Assembly: GCF_029873255.1 (NCBI RefSeq)
Contig: NZ_CP123622.1
Span: 682,501-746,500 of the forward strand
DNA: 64,000 nucleotides
Direction: 5' to 3'
Origin: Pigmentibacter sp. JX0631
Lineage (GTDB): Bacteria; Bdellovibrionota_B; Oligoflexia; Silvanigrellales; Silvanigrellaceae
The notes below the pieces were generated by a model. The model had not been told where the DNA came from. It did no database searches and saw nothing but the letters and a program-made list of their open reading frames with translations. Shown one piece after another: positions 46,280-53,880 of the stretch. Position 1 is the first letter of the stretch; each line of letters starts with the position of its first letter. The translations under genes were made by a program, and so were the position numbers.

Positions 46280-47629
46280 ATGGGAAAATACTTTGGTACT
46301 GACGGTATTCGTGGCGAAGCCAATGCCGGCATTATGGCTCCTGTTAATTTATTAAAATTTGCTCAAGCTTTTGGAGTGAGCTTAAAAAGAAAAATTGAAA
46401 AACCAAAAGTTTTAATTGGAAAAGATACAAGAGTAAGCGGTTATTTAATTGAAGGTATTATTTCTTCAGGCTTATGTAGTGTAGGTGTAGATGTTTTATT
46501 TGTCGGTCCTTTACCTACTCCAGGAATTGCTTATCTAACAAGGGGTATGCGAGCCGATGCTGGGATTGTTATTTCGGCAAGCCATAATCCATTTTCTGAT
46601 AATGGAATAAAGCTGTTTGATCACAATGGATTTAAACTTCCTGATAGTGAAGAATTATATATTGAGGATCTTATGGATAGTAATGATCTCGCAAAGCATC
46701 TTGTTACGTCATTACACTTAGGAAGAGCAAAAAGAATCGACGATGCAATTGGCCAGTATGCTGTGTTTCTTAAAGAAAAATTTCCTAAAAACTTAAAATT
46801 AGATGGTTTTAAAATAGTTCTGGATTGCGCACATGGAGCTGGTTACAAAGTAGGTCCAAAAGTTTTTGAAGAATTGGGGGCAAAGGTCATTTCTATTCAT
46901 GATAATCCAGATGGATTTAATATAAATGAAGGAAGCGGAGCTCTACATCCGGAAGTACTAGCAAAAAAAGTTATTGAAGTGGGAGCGGATATTGGCTTTG
47001 CACTAGACGGTGACGCTGATAGAATAATTGTTGTGGATGAACTTGGTAATATATTAGATGGGGACAATATAATTGCTTTGTGTGCATTAGAAATGAAATC
47101 ACAAAATCAATTAAAAAATAATGGCGTTTGTGTTACGATAATGAGCAATAAAGGATTTGATGTAGCAATGGAAAACGCTGGCATTAAGGTCTTACGAACA
47201 AATGTAGGTGATAGAAGCGTCATGGAGAGTATGTTACTTAACAATATTTGCTTGGGTGGAGAACAATCAGGCCATCTTATCTTTTTAGATTCTAGTACCA
47301 CTGGTGATGCCTTAATTGCATGCTTAAAAGTATTAGAAATGATGTGTTTGACTAACAAAAAGATATCTAACTTAGCTTCAGTTATGAAGAAATTCCCTCA
47401 AATTACAAAAAATGTAAGAGTTAGTAAAAAACCTCCTATAGAGACTCTTCCCCTAACAACTTCGATTGTGAGAGAATTTGAAAAAGAATTAGGATCCTCA
47501 GGAAGAGTTTTATTACGTTACAGTGGAACAGAATCACTTGCGCGAATAACACTAGAAGGTCCTGAACTTACGCAAATAGAGTCAATGGCAAAAAGAATTG
47601 AGCAGGTACTTTTAAAAGAGATTGGATGA
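46280..47629 (+). CDS. glmM: Phosphoglucosamine mutase
   Basis: GlmM interconverts glucosamine-6-phosphate and glucosamine-1-phosphate on the route to UDP-GlcNAc, the precursor of peptidoglycan and LPS. The phosphoserine is Ser101 in VISASHNPFSDNG, the metal loop is ALDGDADR and the sugar-binding loop is GGEQSGHL. The phosphate-binding end motif LRYSGTESLARI is also present. At 449 residues it is complete. RBS AAAGG is upstream of the ATG. It sits last in cdaA-cdaR-glmM, an arrangement in which GlmM is known to interact with CdaA in Firmicutes. Confidence 0.96.
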   Translation: MGKYFGTDGIRGEANAGIMAPVNLLKFAQAFGVSLKRKIEKPKVLIGKDTRVSGYLIEGIISSGLCSVGVDVLFVGPLPTPGIAYLTRGMRADAGIVISASHNPFSDNGIKLFDHNGFKLPDSEELYIEDLMDSNDLAKHLVTSLHLGRAKRIDDAIGQYAVFLKEKFPKNLKLDGFKIVLDCAHGAGYKVGPKVFEELGAKVISIHDNPDGFNINEGSGALHPEVLAKKVIEVGADIGFALDGDADRIIVVDELGNILDGDNIIALCALEMKSQNQLKNNGVCVTIMSNKGFDVAMENAGIKVLRTNVGDRSVMESMLLNNICLGGEQSGHLIFLDSSTTGDALIACLKVLEMMCLTNKKISNLASVMKKFPQITKNVRVSKKPPIETLPLTTSIVREFEKELGSSGRVLLRYSGTESLARITLEGPELTQIESMAKRIEQVLLKEIG

Positions 47630-47630
47630 A

Positions 47631-48713
47631 ATGCCACAAAAAAATTTTAATTTTAATTTCTTATCTTCAAATATGCATATCAATAGGTATCTGCAATTAA
47701 AATTACTTCAATTCATTGTCAGGCCAGCAAAAAAAGTAGAAAATCTTGAAGTTATTAAATCAACAGAAGTTGCCTTAGATAAATCTTTCTCAAAAATTAT
47801 TAAATCAGCGTTAAATGTAACAGGGTTTTCATCAAGCTTAATAACTACCAAATATGGTCAAATCCACTACTATGATAGCGATCCAAAATCTAAACTACAA
47901 CCAATTGTATTTATTCACGGTCTGGGCAGTAGTGCTCAAAGTTGGTGGATCCTAGGTAAAATGTTAGAGAATAAAAGAAGAATTATTATCCCAGATTTAT
48001 TTCATATGTCAGGTTTCAGTCAGGCTAGTAATTCAGTAATGAATTTTCTAGAACATGCTGAATCATTAACAGAATTTATTTCTCAAGTAACTGATCAAAC
48101 CGTTGACCTTTGCGGATTAAGTTTAGGCGGTTGGCTATCATTATATATTGCAAGTACCCAACAAAAAAAAATTAGCAAATTAATATTACTTAACCCAGCT
48201 GGTCTTAAAGTGAATCCTTTTGGATTAAGAGATACACTTTCTTTTTTAAGTTGGAAAAAATTTCATAAATTATACCCAGGAATAATGAAAGCATTTCCTT
48301 TTACAGGTATTCCAATTTTAAGTAAAACAGCAAAAAGAGCTTTATACCGTAATTTGAAAGATCACAAAATAAAAGAATTATTAAATTCAACAAAAGAAGA
48401 TCATTTTGTTGATGATAATTTGAAAAATATTAAATGCCCAGTTTTGCTTCTTTGGGGAAAAGAGGATAAATTATTATCTAATAAAATCCCATTAATTTTA
48501 AATAATAACATAAAAAATATTACTGCAAAATGGGTTGAAGATTGTGCACATGTTTTATCTTTAGAAGCACCTGCTACTTGTTATAATGAAATTAATAATT
48601 TTTTAAATTTAAAAACTATTAAAGATAATATTTTTTCACAACTAGTTTTATCATCAAGTTTTTCATACAAAACAACGCTAATATTAAAAAAAGAGCGAGA
48701 TTATGATTATTGA
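47631..48713 (+). CDS. Alpha/beta-fold hydrolase
   Basis: A 360-residue hydrolase. The oxyanion motif FIHGLGSSAQSWW is followed by the nucleophile elbow CGLSLGGWLSL (Ser in GLSLGG), the later Asp in LLWGKEDKL and the His in EDCAHVLSLEAP, completing the triad. The first approx. 80 residues are a helical N-terminal extension without a signal peptide. The C-terminal 40 residues are variable. The frame opens at TTG 47622 overlapping glmM; the first ATG, 47631, is used here. The substrate cannot be read from the sequence. Confidence 0.85.
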   Translation: MPQKNFNFNFLSSNMHINRYLQLKLLQFIVRPAKKVENLEVIKSTEVALDKSFSKIIKSALNVTGFSSSLITTKYGQIHYYDSDPKSKLQPIVFIHGLGSSAQSWWILGKMLENKRRIIIPDLFHMSGFSQASNSVMNFLEHAESLTEFISQVTDQTVDLCGLSLGGWLSLYIASTQQKKISKLILLNPAGLKVNPFGLRDTLSFLSWKKFHKLYPGIMKAFPFTGIPILSKTAKRALYRNLKDHKIKELLNSTKEDHFVDDNLKNIKCPVLLLWGKEDKLLSNKIPLILNNNIKNITAKWVEDCAHVLSLEAPATCYNEINNFLNLKTIKDNIFSQLVLSSSFSYKTTLILKKERDYDY

Positions 48714-49731
48714 CAAAAATTTTTCTCCAATAATGGAACAGGTTTTTGCTGGAAGAGGTTTTTCAATTGATGAAGCAGAAGCTCTTACATTCAGCATGTT
48801 AGATGGAACATTATCTGATGTAAGAATAGCGGCAGTTCTTACAGGATTTCGGTTTTTACCAGTGTCAGAAGAAATTATTATTAAAATATTAAAAACTATA
48901 AAAACTCAAAGTTCATTTAAAACCAATAAATCTTTTGAAAATTTAGTTGATTGCAGTGGTACAGGGGGAGATAGAATTACTACTTTAAATATTATGACCA
49001 CTTCAGCAATTATTGCAGCAGCTGCAGGTGCAAAAGTAGCTAAATTTACCGGAGCTGGAAATATTCAAAAAGCAAATAGCTTAGAGGTCTTGCAATTATT
49101 AAATATCTTTCCAGCTTTAAATTTAGATAAAGCATTTGAGCAACTTGAAGAAGAAAACATTACAATATTAAGTTCTAAAATTGTATTTCCAAGCTTAAAA
49201 CATTTAATGGACATTCGCAAAACTTTAGGTTTTAAAACTATTATCGACTTAATAATTCCTTTAGCTAATCCATTAAATCTTACAGGGCAGTATATTGGAG
49301 TATTCCAAAAAGATTATTTACCGTTGTTTGCCAACTGTTTAAAACAACTAAAAAGAAAAAAAGCAATGGTTGTCCATGGAGAAGATGGGCTAGATGAAAT
49401 TTCTGTTTGCTCCGCTACTTATATTTCTAAATTAGAAAATGAAAAGATAACACATGAAGTTATTAAACCTACTGATTTTGGTCTTCCATTTTATCAAATA
49501 AAAGACTTACTAGGCAAGGATTTAGAATATAATTCAAAGGTATTAATTGATACTCTGCAAAACAAATCGAAACAAGCTATAATTGATGCCGTTTCTTTAA
49601 ATGCAGCAGCAACTTTATGGTGCGCAGAAAAGTGCAATACATTGCAGGAAGGTTTTGTCCTCGCAAAAGAAACTATTTCTAATGGAAGAGCCTTTAAAAT
49701 ATTGGAAAGTTGGAAACAAAAGACACATTAA
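48703..49731 (+). CDS. trpD: Anthranilate phosphoribosyltransferase-like protein
   Basis: TrpD transfers phosphoribose from PRPP to anthranilate, the second step of tryptophan synthesis. The PRPP-binding glycine loop DCSGTGGDRITTLNIMT is intact, followed by AAAGAKVAKFTGAGNIQ; VVHGEDGLDEISV matches the conserved HG.dGlDE. The NSLEVLQLLNI segment corresponds to the usual GSADvLEaLG but with Asn-Ser. At 342 residues the length is normal. It overlaps the hydrolase by 11 bases and the next gene by 22. No trpE, trpG, trpB or trpA is in this window. A related nucleoside-type phosphoribosyltransferase role cannot be excluded. Confidence 0.85.
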   Translation: MIIDKNFSPIMEQVFAGRGFSIDEAEALTFSMLDGTLSDVRIAAVLTGFRFLPVSEEIIIKILKTIKTQSSFKTNKSFENLVDCSGTGGDRITTLNIMTTSAIIAAAAGAKVAKFTGAGNIQKANSLEVLQLLNIFPALNLDKAFEQLEEENITILSSKIVFPSLKHLMDIRKTLGFKTIIDLIIPLANPLNLTGQYIGVFQKDYLPLFANCLKQLKRKKAMVVHGEDGLDEISVCSATYISKLENEKITHEVIKPTDFGLPFYQIKDLLGKDLEYNSKVLIDTLQNKSKQAIIDAVSLNAAATLWCAEKCNTLQEGFVLAKETISNGRAFKILESWKQKTH

Positions 49732-50477
49732 TTCTTTGGAGTTCTTATGCCAAAAAAAAAATTTTACAATTTTTTATAGAACAACAAAAGAAAATAACAA
49801 ATTACCAAAAACATCAGTTGTCAATCATAGATATTCGAAGAAAAACAGAAGAATATTTTAATAAAAATCTAATAGATACCTGTTTTTCATTAAAAATTGA
49901 GCAAAAAATTAATTCATCTTCTAGTATTACAATTCCAAATTTTATTAGTGATGAAGATTTTTCTAAACTTTTTCAAACAGAAAGAAATTTCAATGCGATA
50001 AATACAAGTGATGACTTATTTTGCCTGTTTACTTCACCAATAAGTTTAGATTGGAAAGAGTATTTAATTCATAAATCAAATAATTCTCTGGTTTTTAGAA
50101 CTGGTTTTTTTACTGAGGAATATGAAATATATGAGTCAATTATCCATGGTTTTAATGGCTTAATACTTTATTGTTTTTCTCAGGATGTGTATGAAATTCA
50201 GCTTCTTACAGAAATAGCAAGAGAATATAAGTTCACTTTAATTTTTTTAATTCATGATAAAAATCAATTATTTACTGTCCTTGAAAGTGATGCTCCATAT
50301 TTCGCAATCTCAGGAATAAATTCTTGTAATTTTAAAAATAATATCCAGAATTTAATTAAACTTATTAGTTTTATTCCTTCTTCAGCCAAAAAAATAGCTT
50401 GGATTAATAAATTAGAAAAAAAAGAAAAACAGATTCTCCAACAAGTTGGTTACGAAATTTTTTTTGAAATTAATTAG
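49710..50477 (+). CDS. Degenerate indole-3-glycerol-phosphate synthase-like protein
   Basis: A 255-residue protein starting at TTG 49710, overlapping trpD by 22 bases. Its C-terminal half follows the TrpC (IGPS) barrel: VFRTGFFTEEYEIYESIIHG aligns with the family's LRKDFI..yQi.EA...GA, LLTEIAREYKFTLIFLIHD with the AxxLGMxxLVEVHD strand, and AISGINSCNFKN with GINNRNL. The catalytic Lys of RKDF is replaced (RTGF) and the Glu of VEVHD by Leu (FLIHD); the N-terminal EIKxASPSKG motif is not recognisable. It is therefore probably not an active IGPS, although position beside trpD supports common descent. It could be a pseudo-enzyme partner or an enzyme with a new substrate. Confidence 0.55.
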   Translation: METKDTLILWSSYAKKKILQFFIEQQKKITNYQKHQLSIIDIRRKTEEYFNKNLIDTCFSLKIEQKINSSSSITIPNFISDEDFSKLFQTERNFNAINTSDDLFCLFTSPISLDWKEYLIHKSNNSLVFRTGFFTEEYEIYESIIHGFNGLILYCFSQDVYEIQLLTEIAREYKFTLIFLIHDKNQLFTVLESDAPYFAISGINSCNFKNNIQNLIKLISFIPSSAKKIAWINKLEKKEKQILQQVGYEIFFEIN

Positions 50478-50966
50478 TCAGTAGTATGATTTTTTTTCAC
50501 AATCATTTTTAGTATTTATGTAATATGATATAATTGCTCTGTTAATAAAATCTTGATCTTTTGTATTAAAAGCCAATACCATAGATTTATTTAAATTTTG
50601 ATAACATAGTAATCTTTTTTGTGACTCAACATCAAGAATATTTTCTAAATAGTTTAATCTCTCTTGAATTTTATAGAAAGTATTTACAAACACTTCACTA
50701 TCTTGTTTATTCAAATTATCTTTTTTATATATACTAACTTCAATAGCATTATTAATACAATAGCGAAGAAGCCACTCAGACTGAATATTAAATTTTCCGA
50801 ATCCCCTTATTTGTTCCATCTGACTAGAATTTTTTGCTCTGCAATTTGTTTTAATATTTTCCAATTCTTCGCTAGTTATTTCACTTTCAGTAATATTATT
50901 TGCATAAACTACATTAGAAAAAAGCAATGGGAAAAATACAAATAATTTTGGAAATTTTAGTTTCAT
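50478..50966 (-). CDS. Small exported protein of unknown family, probably Fur-regulated
   Basis: A 162-residue protein with a clear signal peptide (MKLKFPKLFVFFPLLFSNVVYA). The mature part is helical with cysteines at NCRA, RYCI, LCYQ and DCEKK, four in all, suggesting two disulphides. No family is recognised. The open frame starts at 51029, but AAAGGGTG before ATG 50966 and the signal peptide support this start. A near-perfect Fur box and a TATAAT -10 lie directly upstream, so synthesis may rise under iron limitation. It is convergent with the TrpC-like gene (no gap). Confidence 0.6.
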   Translation of the reverse strand: MKLKFPKLFVFFPLLFSNVVYANNITESEITSEELENIKTNCRAKNSSQMEQIRGFGKFNIQSEWLLRYCINNAIEVSIYKKDNLNKQDSEVFVNTFYKIQERLNYLENILDVESQKRLLCYQNLNKSMVLAFNTKDQDFINRAIISYYINTKNDCEKKSYY

Positions 50967-50985
50967 TTTCACCCTTTCTTTAGTT

Positions 50986-51021
50986 ATTATAGACCATTGC
51001 CTTAAATGATAATCATTGTCA
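50986..51021 (-). promoter_or_regulatory. Promoter with overlapping Fur box
   Basis: On the minus strand a perfect -10 TATAAT (50986-50991) is preceded, 15 bases away, by a weak -35 (TTATCA, 51007-51012) that lies inside the palindrome TGATAATCATTGTCA (51007-51021). This 15-mer differs from the 7-1-7 Fur consensus TGATAAT-N-ATTATCA at one base. A repressor bound there would cover the -35. The -10 is 19 bases from the start codon of the 162-residue exported protein. Confidence 0.6.
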
Positions 51022-51201
51022 ATTTTCATAGCTCACCATAAAAAAAATATTTTAAAAATTTTTTGAGTTTCTTTGTATTTCCTTCAAACAATTGTAAATA
51101 TTAAATATTTCTAATTTAAGCCCGCACATTTTATTATAAACTTGATTTACTTCAAAAAAATCAATAAAATTGTTAATGTTTTCATTTGAGGTTTTAATAT
51201 T

Positions 51202-52149
51202 ATGGATTTCTTATCAAATGTTTCTACTGTGCCATCTTGGTTATGGCTATTCTTCACTATAGGTATTGTTATTTTGTTGCTGGTAGATCTCAGCTTATTT
51301 AAAGTGACAAGCCAAAGCAATAAAACTAAACACGCACTTCTCGAAAGTTGTGCATGGATTGGTGTTGCTCTGATGTTCAATGGATGGTTTGCTTGGAATT
51401 ATGGCTCACAATTAGGTATTGAATTTTTCACAGGATATTTAGTCGAAAAAACGTTGAGTATGGATAACATTTTTGTCATTCTACTTATTTTTTCATCGTT
51501 CAAAGTTCCAATGAAGTACCAACATAGAGTTCTATTCTATGGTGTTCTAGGCGCTATAGTAATGCGTGGACTTTTCATCTTATTTGGAGCACATTTATTA
51601 CATCATTTTCATTGGATCATGTACTTGTTTGGAGGAATATTAGTTTATACGGGAATTAAGTTTCTGTTTGATTCTGACGACGAAAGTAATTCAAATGATA
51701 GTTTTATCATACGCAAACTTAAAAAATTAATTCCAACTACTGATAAAATAGAAGGCAAATCTTTTTTTGTAAAACAAAATGGAATTCGCAAAGCAACACC
51801 TTTATTTTTAGCATTAATTGTTATTGAAATTACTGACCTTATTTTTGCTATAGATTCCGTACCTGCTGTGTTCGCTGTAACTAGCGATGCTTTTGTTGCT
51901 TTTGCTTCTAACATTCTAGCAATTCTAGGTTTAAGAGCTTTATACTTTGTTCTTGCTGACTGGATTGTAAAATTACGTTACTTAAAACCAGGATTAGCAG
52001 TAATCCTTGGATTTATAGGATTGAAAATGCTATTGACAGATTGGATTAAAATCCCAAGTTGGATGTCACTTTTAGTAATTATAGCAACTCTATTAACTGC
52101 AGCTTTAAGCTCTTGGTATGTAGCAAAAATTGAAGGAAAAAAGAAATAA
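51202..52149 (+). CDS. TerC-family membrane protein
   Basis: A 315-residue integral membrane protein with about eight or nine helices, of the TerC/Alx family, linked to metal-ion (notably manganese) export and metalation of exported proteins. Family features include VEKTLSMDNIFVILLIFS, the acidic VLFYGVLGAIVMRG segment and ALIVIEITDLIFAIDSVPAVFAVT with conserved Glu/Asp residues in the membrane. RBS TGAGGTT precedes the ATG. I searched the 230-base upstream region for a yybP-ykoY type manganese riboswitch and saw none. It is convergent with the Ppx-like gene (5-base gap). Confidence 0.92.
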   Translation: MDFLSNVSTVPSWLWLFFTIGIVILLLVDLSLFKVTSQSNKTKHALLESCAWIGVALMFNGWFAWNYGSQLGIEFFTGYLVEKTLSMDNIFVILLIFSSFKVPMKYQHRVLFYGVLGAIVMRGLFILFGAHLLHHFHWIMYLFGGILVYTGIKFLFDSDDESNSNDSFIIRKLKKLIPTTDKIEGKSFFVKQNGIRKATPLFLALIVIEITDLIFAIDSVPAVFAVTSDAFVAFASNILAILGLRALYFVLADWIVKLRYLKPGLAVILGFIGLKMLLTDWIKIPSWMSLLVIIATLLTAALSSWYVAKIEGKKK

Positions 52150-52154
52150 TTCTC

Positions 52155-53474
52155 TTATTGCCTTAGTGAAGCATTATCAATTTTCCAGTAATTTTCATTT
52201 TGAAACACTGGGCTAATCATTAAGGTATCAGTCCCATCAATTTTTATAGGAGAAATACAATTAATATCAAGAACACTTTCCATATATAATTTAGTTAGTA
52301 ATAAATTCGAAGAGATTGATTTATATCTCGAATCATTATCCTCATTTTCAACTTCTTTTTTAGATATTATGTCATGTTCTACAGCGTACTTTTTTAAGTC
52401 ATTATCTGAAAAATTTCTGACAATATTAAAACTATAATTAATTGTATCTTGACAAATTGGATTAATAACTGACGAGTGAGTTACTTGGTCATAATTAAAT
52501 ACATTATAATCACTATTAGATCCTTTTATTATAGATGGAATTGATCTAGATAAAATTCCGCCTATTACATAATATTTTTTATTATCTACAAATAAATTAA
52601 AGAATTTATTTGAAATCTCTTCTTTATTCTTTTTAGCTTTATCTAATTCATTTTTTACATAAAGTTTTGCTATATTTATTTTTGAATCAACAGGATTGAA
52701 AGTTCTCAAATTGTTATTTTTAGTTGGTTCAAATGTGATTAAAATATCTTCAAATTTTCTTAATACATCTTCAAAAGTACCTGAACCAATTGAAGTTTCA
52801 AGAACATGAACGCCTGAAGCAGAAAAGTCATTACTAATTGTAAAATCCTTACTAAAAGCAGTTATTTGCGTAGATCCTCCCCCCATATCCCACACTACTG
52901 TATTTTTAGGATCAACGCCTTGAATTTTAAGCACAGGGTAAAAACCATAAAGTGCTTCTTCTTCCTGAGATAGTCTCTTGATCAAAAGACTAGGTACAAC
53001 TTCACTCAGTTTTTCTTGAGCAACTTTCCAATTTTCAGCTTTTCTAAACGCAGCTGTCATAATACCCCGCCAGTTAGATACAATGCATGAAGAACCACAT
53101 TGCTCTGCTAACGCTTCTAATCCTTTTCTTTTTAAATTTAACATAGCATCATACCCGGTATTAATTATGGAATCTGGCAAGATTTTTTTCATACTATCCA
53201 ATGGATCATCAATTAATGCTGCTGAATATTGAACATTGGCATTTTCTTTAAAAAAAGATTTTTCAATACTAATTTTTCCATTCTCACATACTTTTACTAA
53301 TGCTATTTGTAGTTTTGTCGAACCCGATCCAATATCGTAACCACCTCGAATTTCATTTACACAACCAACTTCCATTCCTGCTTTTTTTTCAACATCTTTA
53401 GTAGTAGCATTAGCGTTAAATGAAACTAAAACAATCGTAGTAATCGATCCTAAAACAATATTCCTTAAAAACAT
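52155..53474 (-). CDS. Exported Ppx/GppA-like phosphatase
   Basis: A 439-residue protein with an N-terminal signal peptide (hydrophobic residues about 6-22, cleaved near NANA) followed by an ASKHA-fold core like exopolyphosphatase/guanosine pentaphosphatase. The phosphate-1 loop is GYDIGSGSTKLQIA, the phosphate-2 loop is VVWDMGGGSTQITAF and YYVIGGILSRSI fits the later nucleotide-binding motif. The usual C-terminal HD-like domain of full-length Ppx is absent. Canonical Ppx/GppA are cytosolic, so secretion is unusual. Two cysteine pairs (for example EQCGSSC) suit an oxidising location. RBS AAGGATA precedes the ATG. Confidence 0.75.
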   Translation of the reverse strand: MFLRNIVLGSITTIVLVSFNANATTKDVEKKAGMEVGCVNEIRGGYDIGSGSTKLQIALVKVCENGKISIEKSFFKENANVQYSAALIDDPLDSMKKILPDSIINTGYDAMLNLKRKGLEALAEQCGSSCIVSNWRGIMTAAFRKAENWKVAQEKLSEVVPSLLIKRLSQEEEALYGFYPVLKIQGVDPKNTVVWDMGGGSTQITAFSKDFTISNDFSASGVHVLETSIGSGTFEDVLRKFEDILITFEPTKNNNLRTFNPVDSKINIAKLYVKNELDKAKKNKEEISNKFFNLFVDNKKYYVIGGILSRSIPSIIKGSNSDYNVFNYDQVTHSSVINPICQDTINYSFNIVRNFSDNDLKKYAVEHDIISKKEVENEDNDSRYKSISSNLLLTKLYMESVLDINCISPIKIDGTDTLMISPVFQNENYWKIDNASLRQ

Positions 53475-53880
53475 ATAAATTATCCTTACAATATTTAGTA
53501 TTTACAATTTAAAATAAATTTTATTTTTCAAATATTTTTATAGTTTTAATATATTTAGTAATACAAATTACTTTTTACAGCAATTATAAAACAAAGTGCA
53601 ATAAAACTATTTATGAATATATTTTTTTTTGCCAATTCATTAACATCAAGAATAATCAAATAATATGAATATTTCTCTATATTAAAAGTAAGGTAAGAAT
53701 CTCAAAAAAACTTTTGTAAACTCCTTCAAATTATATTTGAAGATATTTTTATTGAGTATATCGTATTCTATCTTAAACATATATATAGTTCTTATTAAAC
53801 TATCACTCTTTTAGTATTTTTAACTTCAATTAAAAAACATTTTCACCTCCAAAATTATGCTTACAGCAATTTCTACGTTT
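53475..53880. other. Intergenic region with two AT-rich palindromes
   Basis: About 400 non-coding bases between two minus-strand genes. Two small hairpins are visible: AGTAAT/ATTACT with a 4-base loop at 53557-53572, and the perfect 8-base stem CTTCAAAT-TAT-ATTTGAAG at 53724-53742. Neither has a convincing T-run on the minus strand. The second, about 140 bases beyond the 600-residue lipoprotein stop, may end that transcript. No tRNA or small gene was found. Confidence 0.4.

Noticed and set aside
51030-51201. Possible manganese (yybP-ykoY) riboswitch upstream of the TerC gene
   Set aside because: TerC genes often carry one, but neither the conserved purine-rich loop words nor a terminator hairpin is present here.
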